58,542 bases of DNA from an uncultured Schlesneria sp. (GTDB lineage: Bacteria > Planctomycetota > Planctomycetia > Planctomycetales > Planctomycetaceae). Both the position numbers and the translations under genes were made by a program. The notes beneath the pieces are model-generated. The model saw only the letters and a list, made by a program, of their open reading frames with translations, had not been told where the DNA came from and did not search any database. Below, piece by piece: positions 19,051 to 28,700 of the stretch. The stretch lies in assembly GCA_903899985.1 (NCBI GenBank), contig CAIULL010000268.1:1-58542 (forward strand), written 5' to 3'. Each line of letters starts with the position of its first letter. The stretch's first letter is position 1.

Positions 19051-19715
19051 CAGATCCAGGCGAAAACCAACCCGCTTTCGAAGTCAGAACAACTCGCTTA
19101 ATTGGTGGCTCCGTCGAATCAGGATGGTGGCGAGAATTGTCACCGTCCGCATTAGAAGAAGTTCTTGTTTGTATTAATTCGTCACGGCAGCGAAAAACTG
19201 ATAAAGAACGTCGTGACCATCTCGGCTTTGCGATGACAAAACTCCAAAACGGCTTGGGTCAACGTCAGCAACCAAGCGAGGGGCATGAAGAATCCTTCAT
19301 CGATAATGTGTCACATCGTGCCGAACTTGAAAAAGCGATCGCGTCGACGGACCCCGAAATGTTTTTCGATGCCGTTTTTGATCAGCCATCACAGCGACTC
19401 GCCGTTTACGGAAGTTTGAAGCCCGGTGGTTCAAATGCGGCTCAAATGACGGGGATTAAAGGAGACTGGCTTGAGGGGACGGTTCACGGCATCGTGGACC
19501 AGCCGGGAGAATATTTAGAATTCACATGGGATAAATCAGCTCCACCGGTTCCGGTCATGGTCTTTTCGTCCCCGCGTTTGAGCGAGCATTTTGATCGACT
19601 CGACGATTTTGAAGGACCTGACTACATCAGAACGCTCGTTCCGGTCGCGATCGGCGGCGTAATCCACGTCTGCAACATCTACGAAGGCAAACGAAGAAAG
19701 AAGAATCATGCGTGA
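19047..19715 (+). CDS. Gamma-glutamylcyclotransferase-fold (AIG2-like) protein
   Basis: A 222-residue protein. The C-terminal half has the AIG2/GGCT signature: RLAVYGSLKPGGSN for the substrate loop, then LEGTVHGIV, and FDRLDDFEGPDYIR with the usual acidic residue and closing Tyr-Arg. Family members release 5-oxoproline from gamma-glutamyl amines or peptides. About 110 N-terminal residues (SPSALEEVLVCINSS, then a charged helix) are not part of the fold and were not recognised. No signal peptide is present. The ATG overlaps the esterase stop by four bases and its end overlaps the ADP-ribosylglycohydrolase gene by eight, so it is translated as part of a coupled series. The true substrate is unknown. 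Confidence 0.82.
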   Translation: MTDPGENQPAFEVRTTRLIGGSVESGWWRELSPSALEEVLVCINSSRQRKTDKERRDHLGFAMTKLQNGLGQRQQPSEGHEESFIDNVSHRAELEKAIASTDPEMFFDAVFDQPSQRLAVYGSLKPGGSNAAQMTGIKGDWLEGTVHGIVDQPGEYLEFTWDKSAPPVPVMVFSSPRLSEHFDRLDDFEGPDYIRTLVPVAIGGVIHVCNIYEGKRRKKNHA

Positions 19716-20649
19716 TCGCGACCGTTGTCGGGGAGCCTTGATTGGTCTGGCGATCGGCGACGCACTGGGTGCTGCCGTCGAATTTAGTCCGCCCGGTAGT
19801 TTTGCAGAAGTGACCGGCTATCGAGGTGGCGGCCCTTACGGACTGAATGCCGGGGAATGGACTGATGATACGAGCATGGCACTCGCCTTGGCAGATAGTA
19901 TTGCCCAGGTGGGCTGGAACCTGAACGATCAGGCTGATCGTTACGTGGCATGGTGGAAGACAGGCAAGTATTCGGTCAATGGTCGATGCTTTGATATCGG
20001 GATCACGACACGAATTGCCCTTGCGAATTACGTCACAACAGAGGACGCGCTTCAATCTGGTGACCCCTCAGAACGAGCCAGCGGCAATGGCTCGATCATG
20101 CGTTTGGCTCCCGTACCGATTCACTTCGCAGACAAGTACCCCGATCAAATCGAAGTGATTTCGCGTGTGGCGGAAGAATCCAGCATCACTACTCATGCCA
20201 GTGAGCAATGCCTCTCGGCGTGCCGATACCTGTCGATCGTGCTTGCCGCTCTCATTCGCGGAGAAGACCGTCAGGTTATTCTCTCACCTGACTGGAAGCC
20301 GCTGCAGGAACTTGACCAGATCAAACCTCTGCACCCATTAATCCAAGAGATCGCACGGGGAAGCTTTCGAGAGAAGCAACCCCCCGAGATCAAGGGGTCG
20401 GGCTGGGTTGTCAAAAGCCTTGAGGCATCGCTTTGGGCCTTTCACAACGCCGAAACGTTTTCAGACGCCGTTTTGAAAGCGGTCAATCTTGGGGATGATG
20501 CGGATACAACAGGAGCCATCTGCGGCCAGCTGGCAGGAGCTTATTGGGGCGAATCCCAAATCCCTGCACTATTGCGGACAGATTTAAAACGAATGGATTT
20601 ATTGGAAACCGCTCTCTCAGGACTTCTTGATCTTCCCGCATCAATTTGA
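19708..20649 (+). CDS. ADP-ribosylglycohydrolase family protein
   Basis: A 313-residue DraG/ARH-family enzyme with all the metal-site motifs: GALIGLAIGDALGAAVEF at the N-terminus, GEWTDDTSMALALAD near residue 50 and LGDDADTTGAICGQLAGAYWG near residue 260. The aspartates of these motifs bind two Mg ions and hydrolyse the N- or O-glycosidic bond of ADP-ribosylated proteins or related ADP-ribosyl compounds. All key residues are present, so activity is likely. It is cytoplasmic. It overlaps the cyclotransferase gene by eight bases, and the glycosidase gene follows after nine. No ADP-ribosyltransferase was seen in the window. Confidence 0.9.
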   Translation: MRDRDRCRGALIGLAIGDALGAAVEFSPPGSFAEVTGYRGGGPYGLNAGEWTDDTSMALALADSIAQVGWNLNDQADRYVAWWKTGKYSVNGRCFDIGITTRIALANYVTTEDALQSGDPSERASGNGSIMRLAPVPIHFADKYPDQIEVISRVAEESSITTHASEQCLSACRYLSIVLAALIRGEDRQVILSPDWKPLQELDQIKPLHPLIQEIARGSFREKQPPEIKGSGWVVKSLEASLWAFHNAETFSDAVLKAVNLGDDADTTGAICGQLAGAYWGESQIPALLRTDLKRMDLLETALSGLLDLPASI

Positions 20650-20658
20650 AAGTGACAA

Positions 20659-23082
20659 ATGGTTCGTTCGCTGCTCATCGTGATCATTTCGCTTGCCGTA
20701 GTCCCCTCCGAGCTGATGGCACAGGCCGATCTTAAAGCCAATCTGGCGACGGAGATGCTGGACCTCAGAAAGGCCATCGTTGTTGCGCCGGCAAGCCAGT
20801 CTCGCCGCGAGTCAAAAGCGGTTGTGATGCTCGTTGATGAAGTTCGCAAACGGACGATGATCCGTTGGGATCAACAACCCACACTTCCGAAATCATCTGA
20901 CCAGCCCGTGATCCTTGTGGGAACCCGGGAAAAACTGGCGCCCCTGCTGCCGTCCAGTCAAGTCGTGTTATCCGCCGCGAGTGACGCCGCGCGGCCCGAG
21001 GGTTATCAGATCGCCACGACCAAGGATCGATCTCTCGTTGCCGTTATCGGTAACGACGAACGGGGAGTCTTGTTTGGAGTCGGCCGATTACTGCGTGAAT
21101 TGCGCATGAATCGGGGTCGGATCGAGATTCCTGCTGCATTCCAGGAAACCTCGGCTCCCGAAACTCCGTTGCGAGGTCACCAGTTAGGCTATCGTCAAAA
21201 GACAAATTCCTACGATGCCTGGGATATTCGTCAGTGGGAACAGTATTACCGGGACCTGGCGGTCTTTGGCACGAACGCCATCGAATTGATTCCTCCTCGG
21301 TCAGATGATGAAGATGACAGCCCTCATTTTCCTGCGCCGCCGATGGAAATGATGGTCGACATGTCTCGCGTGGCGGATGATTACGGCCTTGATGTCTGGA
21401 TCTGGTATCCAGCGATGGATAAGGATTATGCCGACCCGAAGACCGTTGAGTTTGCTCTGCGTGAATGGGAAGAAGTCTACAAGCGGTTGCCACGAATCGA
21501 CGTGATCTTTGTTCCGGGCGGTGACCCTGGCCACACACATCCTTTGACCCTGATGGCCCTGTTAGAAAAACAGGCGGCACTGCTGCGGAAGTACCATCCC
21601 AAGGCTCAGATGTGGATGTCGCCTCAAAGCTTTAACAAAGACTGGGACGACGAGTTCTACAAATTTATGCAGACTGAACCGAAATGGCTCGACGGGATTG
21701 TGTTCGGCCCGCAGGTACGCATGGGACTTTATGACGTTCGCAAGGCGATTCCCGCGAAGTATCCGATCCGTGGATATCCTGATATCACGCACAGCATTAA
21801 TTGTCAGCACGCAGTCCCTGAATGGGACGTGGCCTATGGGATCACACAGGCCCGAGAAGTCATCAATCCTCGTCCACTCGGACAGGCGGAGATCTTTCGT
21901 TACTACCAACCCGCTACGATCGGATTTATTACCTATTCTGAGGGCTGTAACGATGATGTGAACAAGTTTGTCTGGAGCGGGCTGGGGTGGAACAGCAAGA
22001 CTCCCGTAATCGATATTCTGAAGCAATTCAGTCGATATTTCATTGCAGATCAGTTTGCTGATGAGTTCGCGAAGGGGCTACTGGGACTCGAACGGAATTG
22101 GGTTGGTCCGCTGCTGACGAACGTTGGAGTGGAAACAACACTTCAACAATTTCAGACAATGGAACGAACTGGCGGGCCGAAGCTGCTGTTGAACTGGCGG
22201 TTCCAGCAAGCTCTTTATCGAGCCTATTACGATGCCGGGTTGCGCGATCGACTGATTGTGGAAACGGCACAGCGATCGGAAGCAACAGCACTGCTTCGCC
22301 GAGCAAGTCGAACTGGATCGCTTGTCGCAATGTCGCAAGCGGAATCTGTGCTGGATCAGGCCGAGTTGGTTCAGGTCTCACCCGAACGTCGGAATCGAAT
22401 CAACGAACTTGCCGAGGCATTGTTTCAAAGCATTCAAATGCAATTGAACAGCAAACTGCATGCTGGGGAATACGGCCGCGGGACATCTCAGGATACGATT
22501 GATCGCCCATTGAATGACCGGTACTGGTTGAAAGGGGAATTCGCCAAAATCAGGTTGCAGGATAAGGAGGACGACCGACTTAAGTCGCTGAACGCGCTGG
22601 TTAATCGCACCGATCCCGGACCCGGCAGTTTTTATGATGATCTGGGGGACCCGAATCGTCAGCCACATCTCGTACCGAACGGGGTGCCGTTCGCTGAGAA
22701 TCCTGATTTTCGCAAGTCGGTTTTCACAAGTTTCGATTTTCGAGCGGATCGCCCACGCGAATGGTGGACCAACGTCTTGTGTCTGTACGGCGGGTCACTG
22801 AAAATGCATTATGAGGGGCTTGATCCGATGGCACGATATCGAATCAAACTTGTCTATTCCTCAGAACCATTACGAAAAGTCAAAGTCAAGCTGGAGGCTG
22901 AAGGACAAACGGTACACGACTGGACGGTGAAACCGGACGAGATGACTCCGCTCGAATATGACATCCCCCCGGTGGCGACGGCAGATGGTGTTCTTGACCT
23001 TCAGTGGACGCGAGAACTCGGACTCGGTGGAAACGGACGAGGTTGCCAGGTCGCAGAAGTGTGGCTGTTAAAACAACCGTGA
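20659..23082 (+). CDS. Secreted glycoside hydrolase-like protein (alpha-glucuronidase/GH20-type N-domain)
   Basis: An 807-residue exported protein with signal peptide MVRSLLIVIISLAVVPSELMAQA. Residues about 25-160 form the alpha/beta domain found before the barrel in alpha-glucuronidases, GH20 and GH84 enzymes (AVIGNDERGVLFGVGRLLREL). A TIM-barrel-like part follows (YDAWDIRQWEQYYRDLAVFG, DVIFVPGGDPGHTHP, FGPQVRMGLYDV), and a beta-rich C-terminal domain ends the chain. The exact GH family and the catalytic acids could not be fixed; GH115- or GH67-like are the best guesses. It closes the six-gene run and probably acts with the SASA esterase on a decorated polysaccharide. Confidence 0.7.
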   Translation: MVRSLLIVIISLAVVPSELMAQADLKANLATEMLDLRKAIVVAPASQSRRESKAVVMLVDEVRKRTMIRWDQQPTLPKSSDQPVILVGTREKLAPLLPSSQVVLSAASDAARPEGYQIATTKDRSLVAVIGNDERGVLFGVGRLLRELRMNRGRIEIPAAFQETSAPETPLRGHQLGYRQKTNSYDAWDIRQWEQYYRDLAVFGTNAIELIPPRSDDEDDSPHFPAPPMEMMVDMSRVADDYGLDVWIWYPAMDKDYADPKTVEFALREWEEVYKRLPRIDVIFVPGGDPGHTHPLTLMALLEKQAALLRKYHPKAQMWMSPQSFNKDWDDEFYKFMQTEPKWLDGIVFGPQVRMGLYDVRKAIPAKYPIRGYPDITHSINCQHAVPEWDVAYGITQAREVINPRPLGQAEIFRYYQPATIGFITYSEGCNDDVNKFVWSGLGWNSKTPVIDILKQFSRYFIADQFADEFAKGLLGLERNWVGPLLTNVGVETTLQQFQTMERTGGPKLLLNWRFQQALYRAYYDAGLRDRLIVETAQRSEATALLRRASRTGSLVAMSQAESVLDQAELVQVSPERRNRINELAEALFQSIQMQLNSKLHAGEYGRGTSQDTIDRPLNDRYWLKGEFAKIRLQDKEDDRLKSLNALVNRTDPGPGSFYDDLGDPNRQPHLVPNGVPFAENPDFRKSVFTSFDFRADRPREWWTNVLCLYGGSLKMHYEGLDPMARYRIKLVYSSEPLRKVKVKLEAEGQTVHDWTVKPDEMTPLEYDIPPVATADGVLDLQWTRELGLGGNGRGCQVAEVWLLKQP

Positions 23083-23579
23083 AGACTGTTCCATCGGCAA
23101 CCGAAAATTTCCCCTGCTTCTTACGTTGTGACGAGCCCTCATCCGATGTCGTTGGTTGAGGGCTGAGTATCAATTTTCGCGATGTATGTCCGTCGGAAAT
23201 GGAATTCTTTTGATCTCTGTTCTTTCAGGCATCTGCGAAGAGGTGTTTTTCCTGGAAATCCCGCCACGCCCCCGTTTTTTTCGGCGACTTTTTCCTGCCC
23301 GGAGCGTTTAAGATTTCGGAAATGTCGTCGCGGCACGCCGACGAAAAGCCGGGTGCCACGATGATGGAGCTGTCGACATTGTGGCGCGAAATAGAATGTT
23401 TTGCATTTGACCGCACGGCATTGTTGAAGAATCCAAAACTGTGGCATCTCAATCTGAACCGCGGGCATACACGAGGATTGGTTTCGATGGTCTTGACGAC
23501 GTGATATGCTAAAACCCTCGTCCCTGGTTTTCTTCCGAACAAACGTAAATTTGATTGACCTCCCGGTTGGGGAATTTTT
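23083..23579. other. Intergenic region before the ExbB cluster
   Basis: About 500 bases without a convincing gene; short frames of about 60 codons in it look like chance. It begins with a hairpin (23134-23164) behind the glycosidase gene and should hold the promoter of the ExbB cluster near its right end. A T-rich tract lies near 23270-23280. No clear sigma-70 pair was found. Confidence 0.45.
23134..23164 (+). terminator. Possible terminator hairpin
   Basis: AGCCCTCA (23134-23141) and TGAGGGCT (23157-23164) form a perfect 8-bp stem with a 15-base loop 50 bases after the glycosidase stop. The following T content is modest, so intrinsic termination is only possible. Confidence 0.4.
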
Positions 23580-24236
23580 ATGGACATGACCGCGCTTGTC
23601 GATTTGATGAGCAACTTGATTTACCCCATGCAAGGCATAGCTGCCGTGTATGGGATGTTTCTGGTTGTGCTGATCTTTCGACGAATTGGTCAAAAGCAGT
23701 TTCGATCACAGGCCGCTGCTGATGATTTTCTGAATCAAATCAGTGAGCACCTGCAGGCCCGACAGTTTGATGAGGTTGTCGCATTGTGCGATTCGCCACC
23801 GTACTGGTCAAAAGCGGTTCCCCAACTGATCTTGATTGCAATGGCCAATCGTCATTGGCCCATCAACAAATTGCGTCAGCTTCTGAGCGAAACGTTTGAG
23901 CGTGAAGTGCTGGCGGAAATGGACTACCAGATGTCCTGGGTGAATACTGTCGTAAAAACCGCACCCATGCTTGGTCTTCAGGGAACGGTCCTCGGGATGA
24001 TCGCGGCGTTCGGCAAGATCGCGGCCAAGCAGACTGCGGGGGTCAATCCCGCATCACTGGCGAACGACATCAGCTTTGCTTTGATCACGACGGCCGTCGG
24101 CTTGATGATCGCCATCCCGCTCGTCATGTGTATGGCATCGATGCAGGTAAGAATTGGCCGATTGACAGATAGCGTTCAGCATCAGATTGGAAAATTCCTT
24201 GATCAGCTTGAACGAGCGATGGCAAAACGAAAATGA
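23580..24236 (+). CDS. ExbB/TolQ-like proton channel protein
   Basis: A 218-residue MotA/TolQ/ExbB protein. Its first helix is LIYPMQGIAAVYGMFLVVLIF. The cytoplasmic part contains RQLLSETFEREVLAEMDYQM. The conserved second and third helices hold TAPMLGLQGTVLGMIAAFGKIA and ISFALITTAVGLMIAIPLVM. These proteins form pentamers around an ExbD/TolR dimer and couple proton flow to force generation. It opens a cluster of two ExbD-type genes and an FHA-propeller gene on the same strand, about 100 bases between the first three. There is no TonB or TolA gene near. Confidence 0.92.
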   Translation: MDMTALVDLMSNLIYPMQGIAAVYGMFLVVLIFRRIGQKQFRSQAAADDFLNQISEHLQARQFDEVVALCDSPPYWSKAVPQLILIAMANRHWPINKLRQLLSETFEREVLAEMDYQMSWVNTVVKTAPMLGLQGTVLGMIAAFGKIAAKQTAGVNPASLANDISFALITTAVGLMIAIPLVMCMASMQVRIGRLTDSVQHQIGKFLDQLERAMAKRK

Positions 24237-24334
24237 GCAAGTTCTGGATTTCGACTGACATTGAAAATCATGGATTGTAATTGACCTTGGTTTGATCGAG
24301 CGAAGTCTCGAAAAAAAGCACTGGAACTTCGCAG

Positions 24335-24796
24335 ATGGCTCGACGAGGACTTTTTTCTGACGCAGGATCGTTTGGGGGTGGCCGCAAACTGGTCGATGGT
24401 GAAATGGACATCACTCCGATGATTGACGTCACATTCCTGCTGCTGATTTTTTTCATGGTCGCATCGACGATGCAGGGGACTCCTGATGTTGATGTCCCCC
24501 CCGCTGAACACAGTATTGGTGTCGATTCTGCAGGAGCAGCGATCGTGACAATCCTCGCTCCGTTAAGTTCCGCGGAGCCCTCTCGGATTGTGCTCGGGGA
24601 TGGCGAAGGCCCGGAAGCAGATCTGAGCGAAGTTCGTCGCTATGTCGAAGAGTCGGTCCGAGATGGCAAGAAACGGATCGTGCTCAAAGCAGAAGGAGAT
24701 GTCATTCACGGACTGGTTGACGATGTTGCCCAGGCCATCAAGTCTGTCGAAGGGGTCGAGATGTATATGGGAGTGGGAGATAAACCCAAGGACTAA
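24335..24796 (+). CDS. ExbD/TolR-like protein 1
   Basis: A 153-residue ExbD/TolR protein. After a short cytoplasmic N-terminus comes the invariant MDITPMIDVTFLLLIFFMVAS, whose aspartate is the proton-carrying residue of the single helix. The periplasmic domain (KKRIVLKAEGDVIHGLVDDVAQAI) has the usual dimerising fold. It would sit inside the ExbB pentamer. It lies between exbB-like and zinc-ribbon ExbD genes. Two ExbD paralogues suggest a heterodimer or two alternative motors. Confidence 0.92.
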   Translation: MARRGLFSDAGSFGGGRKLVDGEMDITPMIDVTFLLLIFFMVASTMQGTPDVDVPPAEHSIGVDSAGAAIVTILAPLSSAEPSRIVLGDGEGPEADLSEVRRYVEESVRDGKKRIVLKAEGDVIHGLVDDVAQAIKSVEGVEMYMGVGDKPKD

Positions 24797-24912
24797 AAAA
24801 TCCCGATAAGAAAATTCCTCAAAAACAAGGTCTTGTGGAAAATGTCATGTGAGGCAATTCCACCAATTGAAATCATTCATCGAATATTCTGATTGAGTCG
24901 TCGGTTACCAAG

Positions 24913-25725
24913 ATGCCTATCCGCTTTCGTTGTACGAATTGCCAAGGCCTGATGGCCATCTCAAGCCGTCAAGCGGGTGCCGTCGTTGATTGTCCGACCT
25001 GCGGAGAAAAAACACCTGTTCCGCTCGAAGACATGTTTTCGTTGGATGCTGCTCCATCGCCCCAGACTCCGAGCAACACCGATCCGTCCGACGAGGATTT
25101 TCAAGACCAAAGTGTGAGCTCGGGGCCTCACTTGGAAGAGCCATTTTCCTCAGACAAAGCTCTTCAAAACGAAATCGTCCCCCCGGAATCACGGTCTGAA
25201 TCTGGAGCGGAAGAACAAGATATTCAATCCGTTGAAGAACTGTTCGTTCCGGGCGATACCATTGATGACGATGATGGTGGCGACTCCCCGTTAACGATAC
25301 GAAGGCATAATCATCTCGATGATGAAATGGATCTGACGCCGATGGTCGATGTGACCTTTCAATTGCTGATCTTTTTTATGGTTTCGGCGTCGTTCAGCCT
25401 GCAAAAAAGTATTGAGGTGCCGACTCCCGATCCCGATCAGAAGGGAGCCAGCCAGCAGGTTCAGACAATCGATGACCTGCACGGTACTTCGATTATCGTA
25501 AAAATTGACGCCAGTAATACAATCTGGATCGATGATGAACCGCTGAGTGATGTGAATCGATTAGCCGACACGCTGCGAGACAAGATGCGGCGTGAACAGA
25601 AAACGGAATTGCTGGTTACTGCCGACAATCAATCACTTCATCGGACGATCATTGCGGTCATCGATGCGGCGAATGAGGTCGGGATGCAGAAGATCCGTAT
25701 GACTTCGAAGAAGAAGATGGACTGA
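24913..25725 (+). CDS. ExbD/TolR-like protein 2 with N-terminal zinc ribbon
   Basis: A 270-residue protein. Residues 6-37 form a zinc ribbon (CTNC, 17 residues, then CPTC) of the kind common at the start of planctomycete proteins. An acidic, disordered-looking linker follows to about residue 130. Then comes the ExbD core DEMDLTPMVDVTFQLLIFFMVS (helix about 138-165) with the conserved aspartate, and a periplasmic domain. ExbD proteins normally begin only 10-20 residues before the helix, so the 130-residue cytoplasmic extension is unusual and could bind a partner or sense redox or metal state (inference). The FHA gene starts two bases after its stop, so the two are surely co-translated. Confidence 0.9.
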   Translation: MPIRFRCTNCQGLMAISSRQAGAVVDCPTCGEKTPVPLEDMFSLDAAPSPQTPSNTDPSDEDFQDQSVSSGPHLEEPFSSDKALQNEIVPPESRSESGAEEQDIQSVEELFVPGDTIDDDDGGDSPLTIRRHNHLDDEMDLTPMVDVTFQLLIFFMVSASFSLQKSIEVPTPDPDQKGASQQVQTIDDLHGTSIIVKIDASNTIWIDDEPLSDVNRLADTLRDKMRREQKTELLVTADNQSLHRTIIAVIDAANEVGMQKIRMTSKKKMD

Positions 25726-25726
25726 A

Positions 25727-28700
25727 ATGACGAAAGCTTCTCTCATACTTCGACGGTTGGACGGATCAACGGAGCAGCGAGAATTATCTCGATCGCAGCC
25801 GCTGACAATCGGACGGCAGTCATTTAACGACATTTGCATTTCCGAACCTGATGTGGCCCCAATGCATTGTCGCGTCAGTTGGAACAAAACGGGCTTCGAG
25901 GTCACGGCCGCCACGTCTGCGGGAGTTGACGTCAATTCCGGTTCTGTGGCTCACATGATGCTGAATTCGGGTGATACGATTCGAGTCGGCAGTATCGATT
26001 TAACCTTTCAGGAAGAACCGTCCGTCTCGAGGGACGCGTCTCATGACCCACAGAGTTCTCGCAAGTCGGGAGTCAAACCGGAAACTGTCGTATCTCACGT
26101 CGAGAAAAAAATGAGTGATCTTCCTTTGTATGAAGGAAAGGTTCTGACGGAGTCGCAGGCTGAGTTAGAAGCGTTGCAGAGTGCGGAGGAAGATTTCTTT
26201 GCAGATACTGAGCCATTTCCCGGGAAAGCCCCGAAGCAAAAGCCTGTCGATGCTGGTCTGATCGGGCGGCCTGTCCGACCTGGTGAACAAGAAATTTTGA
26301 AATCTCCGCTCGTTCTCGGGCTGACCGCTGGTGGCCTGATCCTTTTGCTGGTCACGGGAATCTTCTGGTTTTTGATTTCGCGTGAGACATCAAACCGGCT
26401 CTATGACCGCGCGGTCGCGGAAATGAGTGATGGCCAGTTCACTCAGTCGATTACGACGTTCGAACGTTTCATTGCGCAATATCCCAACCATGGGTTGCGT
26501 CGGCAGGCGGATCGCGGACTGGCGAAGGCTCACGTCCAGAAAGAAATTTCTGGTGCCTCCCCCACGTGGAAACGGGGACTGGAAAGGCTGAATGAACTGA
26601 TTAAGGCTCATCGAAACGAGTCTGATTTTTCGGCGCTGCACTCAACCCTGTTTCAGTATGCAGAACAGATTTCGATGGGTGCGGCAAAGTCGGCGGAAAC
26701 GAATCGCGATGCCGATCTGCTTATTGTTTCAAAGGATGCTCAAGATCTGCTGGAACGGTACGCCGACCCTTCGGCACCTCCGGCCGGCACAATTGCACGT
26801 ATCAACGAGCAGCGTCGGAAAGCGACGAACGCCATCGAAAAACAGAAGACGTTCGACCTTGCCATGAAGACAGTCGACACGGCCATTGCCGAGAAGAAGC
26901 CGATGGTGGCACTATCTGAGCGTGAACGATTGGTGAAAAGTTTTCCTGAATTCATCACTTCCAAACGTGTCAAAGATGCCTTGCAGAAATCGCTTGATCT
27001 GGAGCGATCAGTGGTGGCGACTGACGAAAGCGAACGTCCAGCAGAAGTGAATGACGAGGCGCCGCAGACCGGCGAACCGATTCTCGGCGTTGTGTATTCG
27101 CGATCGCGAACGGAAGATAACTCGCAAGGACAGGTCGTCTTCGTAACAGCGAAAGATTCCTGTTATGCCGTTGACCCGGCGACGGGTGAACTTGTCTGGA
27201 GACGTGTGATTGGCGTTCGCTCGCCCTTTTTCCCGATCAAAACGACAGGTTCACAATCTTCCGTGTTGATGTTTGACACGCGCGACAATTCACTGTTGGC
27301 GTGTCAGTTATCCAAGGGAAGACTGATCTGGCGACAGCGGTTAAGTGCTCGTGCGATCGGAAAGCCGCTGATACACGAAGGACAAATCTATCTTCCGCTC
27401 GAAGGAAACTCGTTAGTCCGGATCGATTTGGATACGGGACGATTGTCTGCCACCGTGAAGTTTTCCCAGAATCTCGCGACAAGTCCGGTCCTTTCTCGAG
27501 ACGGGAACTACCTGCTGGTCCCTGGCGAGATGGCCATGATTTACTCGCTCACGCTGCGAACAACCGCGACAACGCCTGCTTTATCTGCGGTGGCAACCAC
27601 TTTTACGGACCATGCGGCAGGATCGATTTCTGCTTCACCATTAATGATGGGTGACCTGCTGCTGCTTTGTGAAAACGACCTCGCCGACAGTGCCCGTTTG
27701 CGATTATGGAATGCAAAGAAACCGTCAGAATCGTTGATTGAATTGCCTTCGACACGAATCGTTGGAATCGGTCAGGTTCACGACACGCCTGTCCTCCGCG
27801 GGAATCAACTGGTCGTCCCATCCTCGGGCGAACAGTTTGCCGCATTTGTCGTCACCGACGAGCCAGGACACGAAGGGATTGCTCCCAATGGGCAGTACAA
27901 GGCAAACCAGTCCACGAAAGCGAACACGATTGCCGGACCATTATTTGTTGCCGTAGGACCAGATAATCAATTCTGGTCTGCAGGTTCAGCCTTTCGACGA
28001 TTCGAGATTAACAGTAATACCATTCGAATGGACTCGGTTTCGACGGCGCCCGGCATCGCTTCGCAACCACTACAGCTTGTGGGAGAACAATTCTGTGTCG
28101 GTCGCAAAGCGATTTACAGCGATGCTGTGACATTTTCCGCGATCGAACGGGAGAAGTTGACGAGTCCCTGGCGCATTATTGTTGGTGATGCTCCCCTGGA
28201 AATGGTTTCGTCTCGTGATGGAGGAGTCATCTGGATTGGCGAAAGCGGTACGGTCTACTCACTGGGTAAGAATCGACTGACCCAAAGTGGCTTTGATTTG
28301 AAAGCGGGAACCGATCTGGAACTTCCCATAAACTTGACAAGTCGCATTCGCGCAAGCCTGCTTCCCGATCAACGCCTTGTCGTGGTCGCGGGTGGTGAGA
28401 CCATCGTCGCTTACCTGATCAACCAAGTGGGGCAACTGACAGACAAATACAAATTGAACGAAATTCCCGAAACAGATCCTTTGATGTTGGACGAAGGCCT
28501 GGTATTCCCTTTACCGTCGCGACTGAAAATGATCCCGCTCGCGGGGGCAAAGAAGGCCGTCCAGGATTTGATGCTTCCTGTTGGAGAAAAGCAGGAACAT
28601 CGCTGGGCACATCTGATTCGAATTGATGGAAGGGAATTGATTGCCTGTGATGGAGGGGGCCGACTGTCGCGTATCCAGTATCGTGCAGGGGATGTCCCGC

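Noticed and set aside
21044-21580. Minus-strand frame of 178 codons
   Set aside because: It is antisense to the glycosidase-like gene and rich in Arg/Pro as chance frames are.
23139-23693. Minus-strand frame of 184 codons
   Set aside because: It runs from a gene-free stretch into the ExbB gene on the other strand and has no domain.
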